Assembly (NCBI GenBank): GCA_016490735.1
Contig: JAEMWC010000669.1
Coordinates: 375,001 to 439,000, forward strand
Source: Pachyseris speciosa
Lineage: Eukaryota > Cnidaria > Anthozoa > Scleractinia > Pachyseridae
Length of the DNA stretch: 64,000 bases
Direction of reading: 5' to 3'
Shown: positions 1 through 12,434 of the stretch, piece by piece
Layout of the letters: every line of letters begins with the position of its first letter
Numbering within the stretch: the stretch's first letter is position 1
Position numbers and translations under genes: made by a program
The notes under the pieces: generated by a model
Database searches by the model: none
What the model saw: the letters and a program-made list of their open reading frames with translations, nothing else
What the model was told of the DNA's origin: nothing

Positions 1-3000
1 TTGCCTGCAACGGCAAAGTATAAAATGTCCGCGTCAAAAATACAAGAAAATACAAAAATACAAGAATAACAAAGGAAAAGACAAGCAAAATGTGATAGGA
101 AAAGAGGGTCCTCATCAATCCGCGAATTAAGCGAAAACGCAATTAGCTAGTTAGCAAAAATCGCAAATACTGTAGAATTCCTAAAGTAACAGCACCCGTT
201 ACTTTCGAATCTTGAAGGCAAAAGGGGCCACTACTTTCGGATAGCTCGCGTTGCATTCGGATGCTCAAAAAACGCTTGCAATCCACAGTCGTTTCACACA
301 AAGAGGACGCGTAACATGAAATTAAAAGGTCTGTTCGTTTATGCATGTTACGAACCGACCCACATGAACAAAGCAGACTATATCTGCAAGAGAAAGGCCT
401 CAAATGTTGGTACTGAAGTGCGAAAGGCAAAGAGGGCCCTTGTCAAGCCGCGAATTAAGCAAATTTAGAAAAAGTAACAAGGATTTTGTTTGTAGTGGCA
501 AAAAGCTTGTAATATTTACCTGATAACGAAAATCGCAAAATATAGAAAAGGATATAATAAGGAAGAAGAAAGGCAAATGACATAGGCACAAGAGCCCTCA
601 GCAAGCAAAAATTTAGCAAAAAAAGCAATAGTAAGTAACAAGGAATTTATCTGCAACTGCTGCCAAATTCGCAAATACAGCCACAAAGTTATTTCCTACA
701 GTGCTAAAAAAGCTTAGTAGAAGCACAAGCAACGATTTTCAAAGAACGGGCTCTAGTACTCTAGCCATAACTTTCTTAGTTTCTGGGACTGAGATGTAAA
801 GGAAACAAAGCTGCCTTTCCAAAGCTACTAAGATTAGCAGAATCAACGATAACAGAATTATTACCAGAACAGATATTCTCATAACAGGTGGCAGAACTAC
901 TCTCATCCAGTGTCACCTCAGGTGGAAACTGAAAAACAAACTGTGAAGTTCTGTAAAGTTCTGATATTTTTCGCGAAAAAACTGATACATTGCTAAGGTT
1001 TAAAACAGTACCTGCATTTTGTTAATTACAGGCTGTAGGTACTCGACTTTTTGTCTCAGTTGTATTAATATTATAAGAAAACTGAACTTATTACATTGGA
1101 ATGAGTATCACCGGGACAATGCAAATTATTCCCCTTAATACTATTTCTTAAAGTTCATCTTCCCAAATTGACCAAGAGAAGTACAAAACCGTTGTACAGC
1201 AAATAGTAGGGAAAAAGGGCAAGGCGTCGGTCAAAGAAGTGGAAAGGCACTGTCAGGTGGCTCTGGGGATTGTCGGGCTCAAGCCAATAAGATGAAAGGA
1301 GAGGGACAACTGCTACCTTCCTATCCAAGGGAAGTATTTTACCAAGATGATGAATAATGCTGCAGTCAATTCCAAGCGTGATCATTTATGACATCTATTA
1401 GGCCCGGGAGGGGAGCTGTCATTTTGAAATAAACCCCTAAAGGATACTAATCTGGGAGTGGCCAAGCTTTTTCTTAACCCCAAAAGAGACCATTTTAAAA
1501 CATATTATAAAAGAACAGTTTTTAGTGATACAACCCTAAACGAGACGTTCGCGGCTAAATATAATGGCGTTTTTCCCGAAATTTGTACCCATAACCGAGA
1601 CGACAAGCATCAACGACCCTTTCCTTTGCCAGTAACTCCCCCCCCGGGGGGGGGGGGGAAGGGGGATTATAAGGCGACCATTTACGGACTTTTAAGTAGC
1701 TTCCACTTCTTTGTCTGTTATTTCAACTCAAGGTAAGATAATATTCTCTTGTTCAACATCATTTAAAATTAATTATTTATGTATGTCGGTTTTGTGCATT
1801 AACTTGAGCGCATCTACTAGAGCATGACACAAGTACCATGCGAGCTCTACATGAGTTTCCTTGTTTCTTGTTTGTTTGTTTGGTTGCTTGTTTTGAGACT
1901 AATGACATCCTGAGGATAAGAGAAAATAAGGTTTCTCTTTTGCCGAAAATCATTCACGATTTACACCTTATTCGATGGTTTAACAATAAATACGCGCGGA
2001 TATTTTGCGAATTGCGTTGAAAACAATTTCTTTCATTGAAAACGAAATATCGATTCAAGAATGCCCTTACGTTTGTTTAAAGGCTTTAAAAGCTAGAAGG
2101 TATCGTCAACTCATAGATCAGAAATTATGACAAAGCGTATTTTTGCAGTTCATTTTCAGCAACTGCAATGATGGGCGAAATTCTCTTGAATTAACTTTGC
2201 TGACACGGAAAAGCTGCTTATTTTTTGAAGACAGAGCTTTTCTGGCCTTTGTTAACTGTCTGTCCGTAAGTATATTGTGTTGTTTTCCTTGGTCCCGTAA
2301 TAAACGGTCTAAACTTCGTAAGATCGACCTAATCCATTTTGTTTTCGTACTTTTATTGTCTAGTGCTTTGTCAAGTTCCTGTTCTGGTATGTTTTTAAAG
2401 AGTTCTCGTTTCGTTCACAGATTTTGCCCATCAATAAAATGCCTTCAGGTCACTTTGTGTCTTTTTTTCAGGTTGTGTTTTTGTTTCTGTTTTTTACGGT
2501 TTTGTTGTTCAGCTGTCCGCCTCTTTCTGTTTGTTTTGTTTCATCAGAGGTTTCTGTCTGTTCAGCTAAACAATTTGTTCTGGTTGAAACGTCGTCGCTT
2601 CAAAAGTCAAACGTAAATGACGTAAACAATCAATTTCAAAGTTGGTTAAGTCGTTGCTCCCCTTTCCGTTGATCCGTATTTGCTCTGTTCTAAACAGGTT
2701 AAACCGGGACACTACCGTGTAATACGCTGGTATATTTTGCGCGTTCTCTTGACCTAATATGGGAAAATGATGCAATAGTGGAATAATAAAATGAGATAAC
2801 GACAGACTTTCAACCGACTGTCGGTCGTTATATCGATTGATTATGTTGGCCATCAACTGATATGACGACCGATATAGCGGTAGGCTGTGTACACGAATGT
2901 CGATCGAGATAAGGACGAAGAGTCGAAAAAACATATCGATAGTATATTGACCGATGTATCGGTCGGTAAGCGGTGAAATATCGATGAAGTATCGGTAATG

Positions 3001-4089
3001 TGTCGGTGAAGGGTCGGTGATCGGCTTTCCGGTGAGGTTGACCCCCGGGCTAACCAGGAGGATTGTAAAATCAGTCGAGCAAACCTGAGGAATTTCCCTC
3101 GGAAATCGGGGAATTTTGCATGACAAAGTCTACTGGGTGAGGTGTCTCGCAGCAGAAAACCCCCTGACATAACAAAGGAGACTTTTGACTGCGCAGGTGC
3201 GTAAATTGTTTTTGTTTTCTCAGTTTTCGACGATCACACGGATTTGTGTGCTGTTGAATTTGACAACCAAAACTTTAACGATAAGGCATTCTTATACAGG
3301 TCGTCAGCAAGCCAAATCAGACATATTACCACGAAAAGCAATTTACGGTGAAGAAAAAAATTTGGGTGTGACATCAATTGTCGTAGTTTTGCGGTCGGTA
3401 AAGGTCTGTTCGTGTGGTGGTGTCGACGGTCAAGATGGCGATTTGTCTGCAACGAGTATTTGACGAGCCCAGTGTCGATGCATTTTTCTGCCGTCCAAGA
3501 GTCTGCTTCAGATCGTAGTTAATGTCAGGCTAAACAAGTGGGACTGTTGTGGTAAGTACAACCCATCTTTGGTTCCTGAGTTTGTTTTTTTTAGGTTTTT
3601 ATTTGCTTCGTTTTCTGCCAAGGAAGAAATCGTATTGCTATCATTTTCAATTCCATGGTGTTGTTCAACAAGATAATCTTACCGTTGTCGTTTACATCAT
3701 TTCTTCATGAAAGTCGAATACAACACTGCAATTAACTAATCCTTCCATTTGATGGGTACAGCTGTCGTTTCATATCCATGATTTTTGTTGTCAGGCAAGA
3801 TGAGTGGTTTGATTAGTAAATTTAGTTTTTGTATTACCTCAATTAAAAGTTTGTCATCACACCCCCGAGACTTTTGTTTCCCTTCGTGATATGGGAATTC
3901 CCATTAACAGGGGATACTTCTGTTATTTTACTACCTGTTAGCAGAATCTGGTGTAATTTCGTGGTGCACCCCCTATTCACCCTGACCAGACAAAGCATCG
4001 TTGATCGAATTTCATTTTCAAAATATTGGATTTTTAGGCTCACGCTTTTACCCTGCCTAGATTTCGCAAATTATAATATACTATCAATA
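1..4089. other. AT-rich non-coding stretch
   Basis: No gene is supported here. The open frames are short, overlap on opposite strands, and have low-complexity (Phe/Leu/Cys/Ser-rich) translations without recognisable motifs. Local features are a C8G13 run at 1638-1658 and a stretch at about 2810-3035 rich in GGTCGGT and ATCGAT words that looks like decayed simple repeat. A (+) segment near 3235-3480 reads as partly protein-like but is broken in every frame. Confidence 0.6.
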
Positions 4090-4091
4090 TA

Positions 4092-6171
4092 CACCTTATT
4101 CCAAAATGGCGGCCGCTCGGAATGATCTGGGGAGAGCAGCGCGGAAACGAGGCATCGAGGGCCAAGTCAAAGTCAAGCGATGTAAACAGCAATGGCGTTC
4201 GTAGTATCTATCAGGAGAATTGAAGACATACCTGGCAGTTTGTTGAACGGATGGGATCCTAATCAGTTGAAAAATGCTTAACTAAAATTTTGGTTCAAGT
4301 GTCGTGGTGATTCTTGTAAAGGTTTACGTAATTACCAAAGCACAATTTTGTAAGCGGTAAGTGATATAGTGATTTTGCTGTCGGAAACGCCGACCTTGCT
4401 AAGGCTGCTAAGGTCAATTAAGTATCTCATTTTCTTCGTTCTTTTACAGCGTGAATGAGTATTATTTGAATGAAAAGACCGAGTATCTTCTAGTCGACCC
4501 GGACGAAAATCTCATCTATATCCGCCATATAACGATTGAGCTGGTAAAGAGCTTTTCAGGCTGAGGTTAGCGCTAATCATTGATTAAGATGTATTAACGC
4601 CTATAAGTTCAGTTGTCATAAGATGGTATTTAACCCGGGTTAGCGCTAACCATGCTTCGAGCAACTGGGCCCAGGGAAGCTGACTACAACACTACAAACA
4701 TGTAGGAAAAATATTTACCCGGGATTAACTTAACCAAAATTTGATTTGCTTGGAACGCTAAAAAGGATATTTAAATTAAGTTTTTTTTCTCGGAAATGTA
4801 GTTCAGAAAATCAGAATAGTTCAAAATAGTAAGCAAACTGAAAATAAATGGTCATGTTGCCTGTACGCGAGTTATGTGCTTATGCTTACAAACACACCAC
4901 ATTTGACTGACAACACTAAACAGAGTAAATGCACTAGACTGTCCCATATGTGGAAGTTTTTTGTCTTGTTATTCACACACTCCACGTGGATTTGAAGGGA
5001 GACAATTTGCTGTGTTTGCACAACTTCCTCAGAGGTCATTTGACCTTTGGTTCCAATAAAAAGTGCCCCATGGAAAGTTGACTAATAAATGTTTTGGCAC
5101 CCCCAGGTGAGATTTCCAATGAGCTCCTTCAGATTGGTATGCCGGTTTTTATACGAGCTATAAAAAGATCACTGTTTAAACGAAGACTCTTTAGGCATTT
5201 GACAGCAGAGCTCACTACAATAAATTATGACCCTGGTAGAAGGATATTTATCTTTAAAATCAGCATTCATGTGGTCATTGATCTTTGCCCTTGAGGGTCA
5301 TACTGAAATGATGCTGACCTTTAGAAACATAAAATTAATCCAGGCTTAATTGCATTGGTCTTCCTTGTTCTCTAATTCATATTTGCTACATCATGAGAAG
5401 GTGAATGCCAATAATTAATGTTTTCACCTTCTTTTACTGGATTTAAATACTGAATTATACTCTTGAAAATGTCTTTATTGGGAAATCCAGAATAAAAAGC
5501 TAAATGTTTAACTGACTTCATAAATCTATCGACGCTAAATACTTTTGATTGTAAATCTTGGAAATATCCGCCTCGAATTGTCGGAGTTTTTCAGTAAGCT
5601 CGGCTTTCTCACAGTCGTTTTATAGCTCCCTAGAATCTCTATGAGGACAAATATCTGAATCACGATGTCTTGGTTGATGACAGCAGGTCAGGAGTTGCTG
5701 AGGTTTTCCTCAGTCTTTTTCGTTTCATCGGACTACTATGCTTTGGTGCTTTTCGTTTTACGAGCCAACACTTCTTTCACGGAAAAGCGGATGGTACAGC
5801 AGTAGTTTTCAAAGTTCTCTCGCGACCAGCAAACGAACAAATATAGCCCGAAGACTTGAAGTGGCGCAAACATACCCTTGATCGAGTGTTTTGTCACTTA
5901 AAGTTAATCCAAGATCCCTTCGTATGGCAACAATCCATTCGGCTTGAACACACTACACGTCGGTCTTCTGGAAACTTCTGATAAAAGATTTTCACACCAT
6001 TTTTCCACATAAATTTTCTTAGGACAGAATGGAATAGAGCAATTTTGAAGCATGATCGCTCACGATTACCATATGTAAACACCACAAGATTTTCACGCCG
6101 GCCCTCGATGCCTCGTTTCCGTGCTGCTCTCCCCAGATCATTCTGAGCGGCCGCCATTTTGGAATAAGGTG
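4092..6171. mobile_element. 2.1-kb element with ~72-bp terminal inverted repeats
   Basis: The first ~72 bases (4092-4163, beginning CACCTTATTCCAAAATGG) recur as reverse complement at 6100-6171 with only a few mismatches. Both ends are flanked by TA (4090-4091 and 6172-6173), which would fit a TA target duplication. Each terminal repeat contains an ATG and the same short reading frame (MAAAxNDLGRAARKRGIEG), so the repeats may carry a 5' exon or promoter region. No transposase domain is recognisable inside, so it is probably a non-autonomous DNA transposon. A large inverted duplication of a host exon is the alternative. Confidence 0.6.
5894..6157 (-). CDS. Small basic ORF starting in the right inverted repeat
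   Basis: An 87-residue frame starts inside the right terminal repeat (MAAAQNDLGRAARKRGIEG) and continues into unique internal sequence with several Cys and aromatic residues near its end. The left repeat begins the same protein (MAAARNDLGRAARKRGIEG) but reads a different continuation and stops after about 33 residues. I do not recognise the family. It may be a first exon, since it ends at a stop without other support, or chance coding in a repeat. Nothing in the sequence shows that it is expressed. Confidence 0.25.
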   Translation of the reverse strand: MAAAQNDLGRAARKRGIEGRRENLVVFTYGNRERSCFKIALFHSVLRKFMWKNGVKIFYQKFPEDRRVVCSSRMDCCHTKGSWINFK

Positions 6172-6173
6172 TA

Positions 6174-9100
6174 TTGAGTTATCACCAAGTTGTACTTACT
6201 CCAAATTTATTTTGTCTTAAATCTTAACTTTGTAGACCATTCCTTTAAGTTATCTTGGCGTTTGTTGTCAGGACAGTCGTTCGCAAGTGAAATTAAATTG
6301 TGCTTCGAGATTTGATTGCGACTACATTTTTGTGTATTCCCGAATAACTAATTCGTGATACGGGGATCGGCCAGGAGGAGAGATTCTCTAATACCATCTC
6401 AATACTTTCACCGAAACAAAAGAAATTTAAGTACTGCATTGATAGACCAAATTTTCGATCAAAGATGATTCTTGCGCGAGCAAGTTTGTTCCGCCTTTGA
6501 TGGATGCTACTCGAATTCGTTTTCGTCAATTTGTCAATATGCCTTGGTCAAGCCCCCTTAATGCAGCTTTACGTCTGTTTGCTCATCCTTTTTCTTACTT
6601 TTCTCAGGTAATTTTGAGTTTGACTGCAAATTAAGAGGGTAGAGAACGTAAAACTATTTCAGATCAGGAGAATTCATAGGAGTAGTGATTTTAAGTGATA
6701 GGATGGCAAAAGAATTTCCAACCTGACAGCTGATTACGCTACATTTTCACCAATTCTTCTGTTATTATGATAGCCTGTTTTTGTTTGCAACATCAACACA
6801 ACCAGAAGAAGGCAATTTAGCAACTGGATCCTTCAACACATGTTAGGAATTAACTGAAAAAACACCAAAACATTTTACAAGTTTTTGTTTGGTGTTGCAT
6901 CAACTCACTCAATTTTCTAATTGAAACATCATTTTGAATCTTAAATTGTGTTGTGTAGTTAAAATTCTTTTGCAAATTTGATTATTCAATACATACAAAT
7001 GTGCTTTTCTTTTGTTTCACTTGCAGGGGAAGCAGAGGTGGAATAAATGTGTTACAATATTAGCTAAATGGACACCCTTCTGGCTAACACCTGAATGAAA
7101 ATTGTTGAATAAAAAGTAATCATATACATTTGTAGCCTCTCTTTTAACTGAATCATCATCACTATTTAGACTTGATCATCTCTACAAAGAATTGTTGATG
7201 TATTTACATTTGTTTTTATTAATGTGTTGTAATGTACTTTTATTAATATTTCAAAAACTAAAGAAAATAGTAGTTTCCTATGGTGAATGTTACTTACACA
7301 GATTATTGTGTCACAAGTAATTTCACTAGTTGTGGGTTTTTCCTCTCATGATATTTGTTGAAATGAATCCCTCTTTTATTGTTCATTTGCACAAGTGATG
7401 GTTTTATTATAACTCAACTTGAACACATTTTGGTCTTTCAAGTAAAACTACTACATATCAGGCCTCTTACTTCAACAGTGTAAAACAAACCTCTACCATT
7501 AAAAAAATATTTTCAGTGAACGATCAAAACAGAACTGATGCAAAACAGCAGCAATGCGTTTGTAGATTGGTTAGTAAAATTCTTTTTACTATCATCAGAA
7601 TGTTGGGAGGAGGTCATGCAAAACAAAATGAATCAAATATATTTGCAGCAGCATAAAACTCAAAAGATATTGTTAGCTCTGAGGGCCTTTTCACTTCTTG
7701 GGAGATTTCTCCTAAATAAACCAGAAGATCAGAGGCAAGTTGTGTTTCATAGCTTATGTAGAAAATTTTAATTATAATTCCATCCTTAGAACAAACAATG
7801 CAAGCAGGTAAGGGCAGCTGTTTATTATGAAAATGAACATGAGGGTTCACTATTTATGAAGAAAAGTATAACAGTGAGTTTATTTTGCAATAGCAGCCAA
7901 TTCAAAGCCCAACAGATCAACTGAGGACTTACCAAGAAATCTGAGCTCCTCAAAGGACAAAGCTTCAGTTGTTCCAATGGGCAAAATTACTCGAAAAATA
8001 TAACCACTTTGGTTTATTTTGACTCGAAATGGTTTCCCTATACTCGAACGTTTTCCATGTACATCAGTCTACACTTAATCCGAGCACAACTATGATCCAA
8101 GCAAAGCCTAAATTATAGTTTAAAAATGTTAAACAGCAAAAGCCCAGTTGCAGAAACAAGGAAATCTGTTGATCATAAGTCAAATGTACCAGTTCATAAG
8201 TGCTTGTCTTTGCAGTGATTGAATCTTAAAATTAACATGAAGAGCTTTCTGCTTTTATTTAAAAAGTATAAGGAGCTTTGTTCGGTACACTGGTAGACAA
8301 TTGAAAACCTTATACACTAACCCAGCCTAATCATGAAATTTGATAAATGAGCTCCTTGATGTAAGCGTATATAACTTCAGTTATTGAATATTTCAAATAC
8401 ATTAAAAATAACACTTCCGCTTATTTTCACTAGAAACGGTTTTACTGCGCTTTGACCTTTTCTGTGTACATCACTGTCAAACTGAGTCTAAATTATACCG
8501 AAAAACTCACTCACTGAATGTTGTACAGTGCCCGTGAATGTTGTGAATGTTGTACAGTTGCCCGTGAAAGTACGTAGTTCAGTTTAATTTATAGAACTAA
8601 ACTCGAAACACATCGGTCTTCCGTTGACAAAGCCGCCGTTGAACTTTCGCTGACCTCTGACACAGCTATGAAGTACTTCGTCATTTTGTAAACTTGACGG
8701 CATAAAGAATTTTCCCAACCCGGTATTCCTGCTTTTAGAGCAGATCGCTCCTCATTCAAACCGTTTTTTCCCCCAACATATTCACGCTTACACGCCGCAT
8801 GAACCTCCACGCAGGAAAAATCCGCTTGTACACTAGAGCGGATACTTGTACAAATAACATTTTATGGTCCTTAAGAAATCATTTCTAATTTTTATTATCA
8901 TTAGGAAAGAGGGCGACACATGAACATAGATATTTTTATCCAAAATATACTAATAGAATAAGTGATCCAGTACATCTTTCCACCGGCGGCCATGTTTGTT
9001 TACACCGAAATCTCTATGGCGCGCGTGTAGAGGAGCCTGGATTCAAGGGTAAGAATCAACCAATCAGACAAAAGTCTCCCTTGCTCCCTGACATCCTATA

Positions 9101-9640
9101 CAAACTCGTGTTTTCCCCCACTCTCTAATCTTTGATCGTGAAACAGTGACGTTTTCTCCCCTACCCTCGGGCAAAGAATCCAATCGATCTCTTTGTATCT
9201 CCCCACATATCTCCCTGGTTGGCCCGGAGGCCAACCTCCCGGTGAAACCGATGACATGTGATAACTTCTGAACACTTCGGAGCTATTTGAGTTCGTTTCC
9301 AGTCCCTCAAATGCAAACTGAAACGCGAGATTTTCAGTTTTATACGTTCTGATACATAGTTAGGACTTAAAAGTTGGGGCTTAAACTCGACATTAAGCGC
9401 TCGGCCGTTTGTTGCAACATTTACGGGAAAATATTGAATTAATGTGTTAAAGAACAAGACATCCAGATTTCTTAGATTTCTTAGTCCAGATTTCTTAGAA
9501 ATTGTCCTATATACGCGATGGCGACGTCTTTGGTCCGGCACAGGCGTGAGAGTTACGCATAATGCGTGTTAGTTGGCAGGTATATAATATATGAATGCCT
9601 ACTACTGAAGTAACTGTATTAATTAAAAAGCAGTTCTCGG
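6174..9640. other. Non-coding stretch with diverged local duplications
   Basis: No gene seen. Segments at about 7985-8110 and 8405-8500 resemble each other (tracts around 'TTTTCC/TGTGTACATCA'), suggesting an old repeat present twice. A short GAATGTTGTACAG duplication lies at 8515-8570. The (-) frame at 9161-9541 has 126 residues but no recognisable motif and was not called. Confidence 0.5.
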
Positions 9641-9642
9641 AA

Positions 9643-10424
9643 CTATGCAACTTGATTCTCACTGTTTACAACTGCTTTTGGGCGTAGGTCATAATTCCTG
9701 GTCGAAGGCTTCACTGTCTTTTTCTTTTTCTTTCCGATCTCAGGTTTTGTGAAGGTCATGTCTTCTAAAGTACTAGCTTGGTGTTGTGTCCTCTTTCTTC
9801 TTTTCCACGCGCATTTCTCGCCAGTGCAAGTGACTGCTGTATTTTGTCGAAGTGTGTCTTCTAGTTCGACGAGTGCCGCCCCTATGTGACGGCAAGCCCC
9901 ATCAGAGCTGTGAAATGATAGAAAGCGTTAATTGTTAAACGATGAAGTGAAAATAATATTGCTTTGTTACGTAACTTGCGTATAATCACAAAAAGAACCG
10001 GTAGCACCCGCCAATACAAGGACAATGTACAGAAAAAAAAAAACAACACCATCCTTGGATGATTATCCACCCATCATATGTCAGCTTGTTTCCTAATGGC
10101 GTTTCCTTTCGTTCAGTAGGTTTAACACCGAATTTTATGATGTGGTTCTCAAAATAAATGTTCTTGTTCCTTTGAAGATTGTTCACATGTCCATCCCAGT
10201 GTAAGCGGTATCCTTCAAGGGACTTGTACGCCTGGAGGGATTCTTGGTCATATCCCTTCTTGTTTATGATATTGCAATACAAATCTCCCCAGGAAAAGTT
10301 TGGAGCATCTGAAAAATCGTTGCTCCAGTCAGAATGGAGATTAAAAGGATTCGAGATTGTACCATATTTAGTAACCAACTTCGCGTTTACAACATCCCTG
10401 ACCGATTCACAGTCGGCCGTTTAA
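9643..10424 (-). CDS. SWIM zinc-finger protein of the YqaJ-associated family, two exons
   Basis: Two open segments on the minus strand join through a plausible 100-nt intron (9908-10007; GT donor, pyrimidine-rich tract ending CAG). Splicing keeps the frame and creates CPCIGGSDGACRH, a C-x-C...C-x-H SWIM zinc finger that neither exon contains alone. The upstream exon (to about 10397, where a TCAG acceptor is possible, or 10424) carries AYKSLEGYRLHWDGHVNN, a motif typical of invertebrate transposon-associated SWIM/YqaJ proteins. The downstream exon runs on with VTCTGEKCAWK and a lysine-rich tail to a TAG at 9643-9645. No YqaJ nuclease domain follows, so this is the N-terminal/middle part of a longer gene or a truncated copy. 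The family's role (nuclease partner of a DDE transposase) is known; activity here is inferred. Confidence 0.6.
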
Positions 10425-10698
10425 AAAAAAACAAAAACGAGTTCGTGAGCTTTTTCCGTTAGCTCAACTAGTTCTTCCTTTTTTGTTGGAGACAGATATC
10501 TTTCGAGCCTGCAGGGAATTTTTAAGCTTTGGAACCTTCCAATTATTAACACTTTTTTTTCTTTTCATTTTCCGCCGAACCGGCCATGAACTTTCATATT
10601 AATTTCTTGTATTTCGCGGGAACTTTCCGCAGTAGCCTCGCATTCATGGTCAAGAGCCTACTCGCTCCAGGGCCGTCGGAGAGAGAATACGAATATTG

Positions 10699-10902
10699 TC
10701 TAATAACAAAAACAAAGCCTTAACCGTGCTTTGTTCTGTTATAAAGCACGCAAGGAAGTGACGAGGCACGAAAGAAGTGGGAAGAAACACGAGCAGGAGG
10801 CGAGTACTTCTAACTAGTCCTTGAGTCCTCTCGTCACTTCCTTTAGTGCCTTATAAAAGAACAACGCACGGTTAACGCTTTTTTTTATTTGTGTTATAAT
10901 AA
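10699..10902. repeat. Foldback/MITE-like palindrome
   Basis: About 50 bp at the left (AATAACAAAAACAAAGCC then TTAACCGTGCTTTGTTCT) recurs as reverse complement at the right (AACAACGCACGGTTAACGC ... GTTATAATA). The inner part is an imperfect palindrome around AGGAAGTGACGAG. No coding potential. Confidence 0.6.
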
Positions 10903-11346
10903 ATAATTTCTTAATTTCCTCACGCATTCGGCTAAATTTTTCGGAAAACTTTATTTTACAAATACTGCTAGTGGCGTCAGCCGTGCATCTGTACTCTCAT
11001 AAGGCACGCTAAAACAGACCAATCACAATCCTTTTAGAATGCTTCAAAAGGTTTTATTGGTTTAACACTACCAAGGCTGTAAAAATGTCAAACCATCAAA
11101 GTTCAGAAACCATCAAAGTGCGTGCAAGTTGTTTTTTAGTCTTAAATTGGGATCAAAAAGCAAATTTTTCAATGATATTCGGCTGAATTTTGTCTCATGC
11201 ATTCGCTAAAGATGGCGTAAAGATCAAGAGCCAGTTTTAAAAGATACTCAGGAAGGTGAATTTTTGATTGAAAAAAAGAAGAGCAAAAGATTTCTCGTAA
11301 AATGCTTAAAAACGTGGATTGACTTGTATGGTGTCCGGCGTAGCGG

Positions 11347-11583
11347 AATAGACCTTATTCGCTCATTAGACTTTGTTTTCCCAATACAGGTCATGTGACG
11401 ATACTCGGGAGATTTGATCCTATGTTTGGTTCATTAAAAAGAGTGCATACAGACAAATTCATGCTTGCATGCACTCTTTTTAATGAACGAGACAAAGGAT
11501 TAAATCTCCTGAGTATCTTCCGGGTATCGTCACATGATCTGTATTGCAGGGAAAACAAAATGTACAAGCGAATAAGGTCTATT
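11347..11583. repeat. Palindromic MITE, family shared with 26975-27173
   Basis: The arms (ATAGACCTTATTCGC ... CCAATACAGGTCATGTGA and its complement) pair over roughly 110 bp around a centre near 11465, where AGTGCAT words themselves pair. Two frames overlap it on opposite strands only because it is palindromic. The same TTTTCCCAAT(A/G)(C/T)AGGTCATGTGA ends flank 26975-27173. Confidence 0.65.
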
Positions 11584-12185
11584 GCGTGGTTGAAAAACAA
11601 AATGATTCAACGCGTCAAGGGCTTTCACTTAACCACGGCATCTTGCACCTCACCAAAAAGGGTCACAGAACAGTTTACCATTAATGGGAGGAACGATTCG
11701 ATGTGCTCAAACTTGGAGGACGAATGTGCTACGGGCGAAAGACACGCGCGCGCGAGAAGTTGCGAGGAGACGCGACGCAAGGGGAGCGCCGAAAATTTTC
11801 TAATTTTCGGCGCTATGTTTACGGATGCGTGTTTTTAAGTGGATGTGTATTTTCAAATTGTGTACTGAACCTCTACAGCACAGGTGAATTAAATAAACTT
11901 CACCTTTTAACATATGATTAATGGTTGTTACTTTTGTTCAGGACTGAAACTCGTGTTTATCTCTCGACTGGATGCTAAAGGGAAACAAGGGTCTAGAAAA
12001 TTTTCTTCTAAAATGATAGTTCATACAGTGAAATAACTGATAATAACATTGATTTGACCTGTCATCAATTTCTTTGCCGGTAATCAAGGACAAAAAACTG
12101 GTATTTTCTTCGCGTGAACCGCCATCTTTGCTGTGACGTCACATTAGACAAGGAGAAGCTGGCTTGAGAAGATGTAAACAGTGGT

Positions 12186-12434
12186 ATGGATAGTGAGAAC
12201 GATTCGATTCTTGTGCTAGATATCTCTTTAAATGTGACAATACACCCGTTTATATCCTTAGAAACAAAACGACTCTCTTTAATCTTTCAGACATGTTTCG
12301 ACGATACATCCGTCATCATCAGTGTGACAGTTAAGATAACAACAGTTCGTTACATAGTGTTACGATAACAAGTGTTCGTTGTAACATTACGTTTGATAAA
12401 ATTTAAAGGTAAACGGTTAAACAGTGTGTGAAAT
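12186..12434 (-). mobile_element. 3' tail of the Penelope-like element, with hammerhead-like core
   Basis: This minus-strand tract follows the reverse-transcriptase frame. It shares over 100 bp (TAACCGTTTACCTTTAAATT onward) with a second plus-strand copy at 20311-20440. It contains CTGATGA, an 8-base stem pair (GACG/CGTC), GAAA and then the palindrome CATG plus TC (12290-12322), the arrangement of a minimal hammerhead ribozyme core. Hammerhead motifs are known in Penelope-like elements. Helix I looks weak by eye, so catalysis is uncertain. Confidence 0.5.

Noticed and set aside
2143..3126. Long hydrophobic/Cys-rich frames on both strands (157 and 186 residues).
   Set aside because: Overlapping on opposite strands, low-complexity T/G-rich DNA, no motif or splice support.
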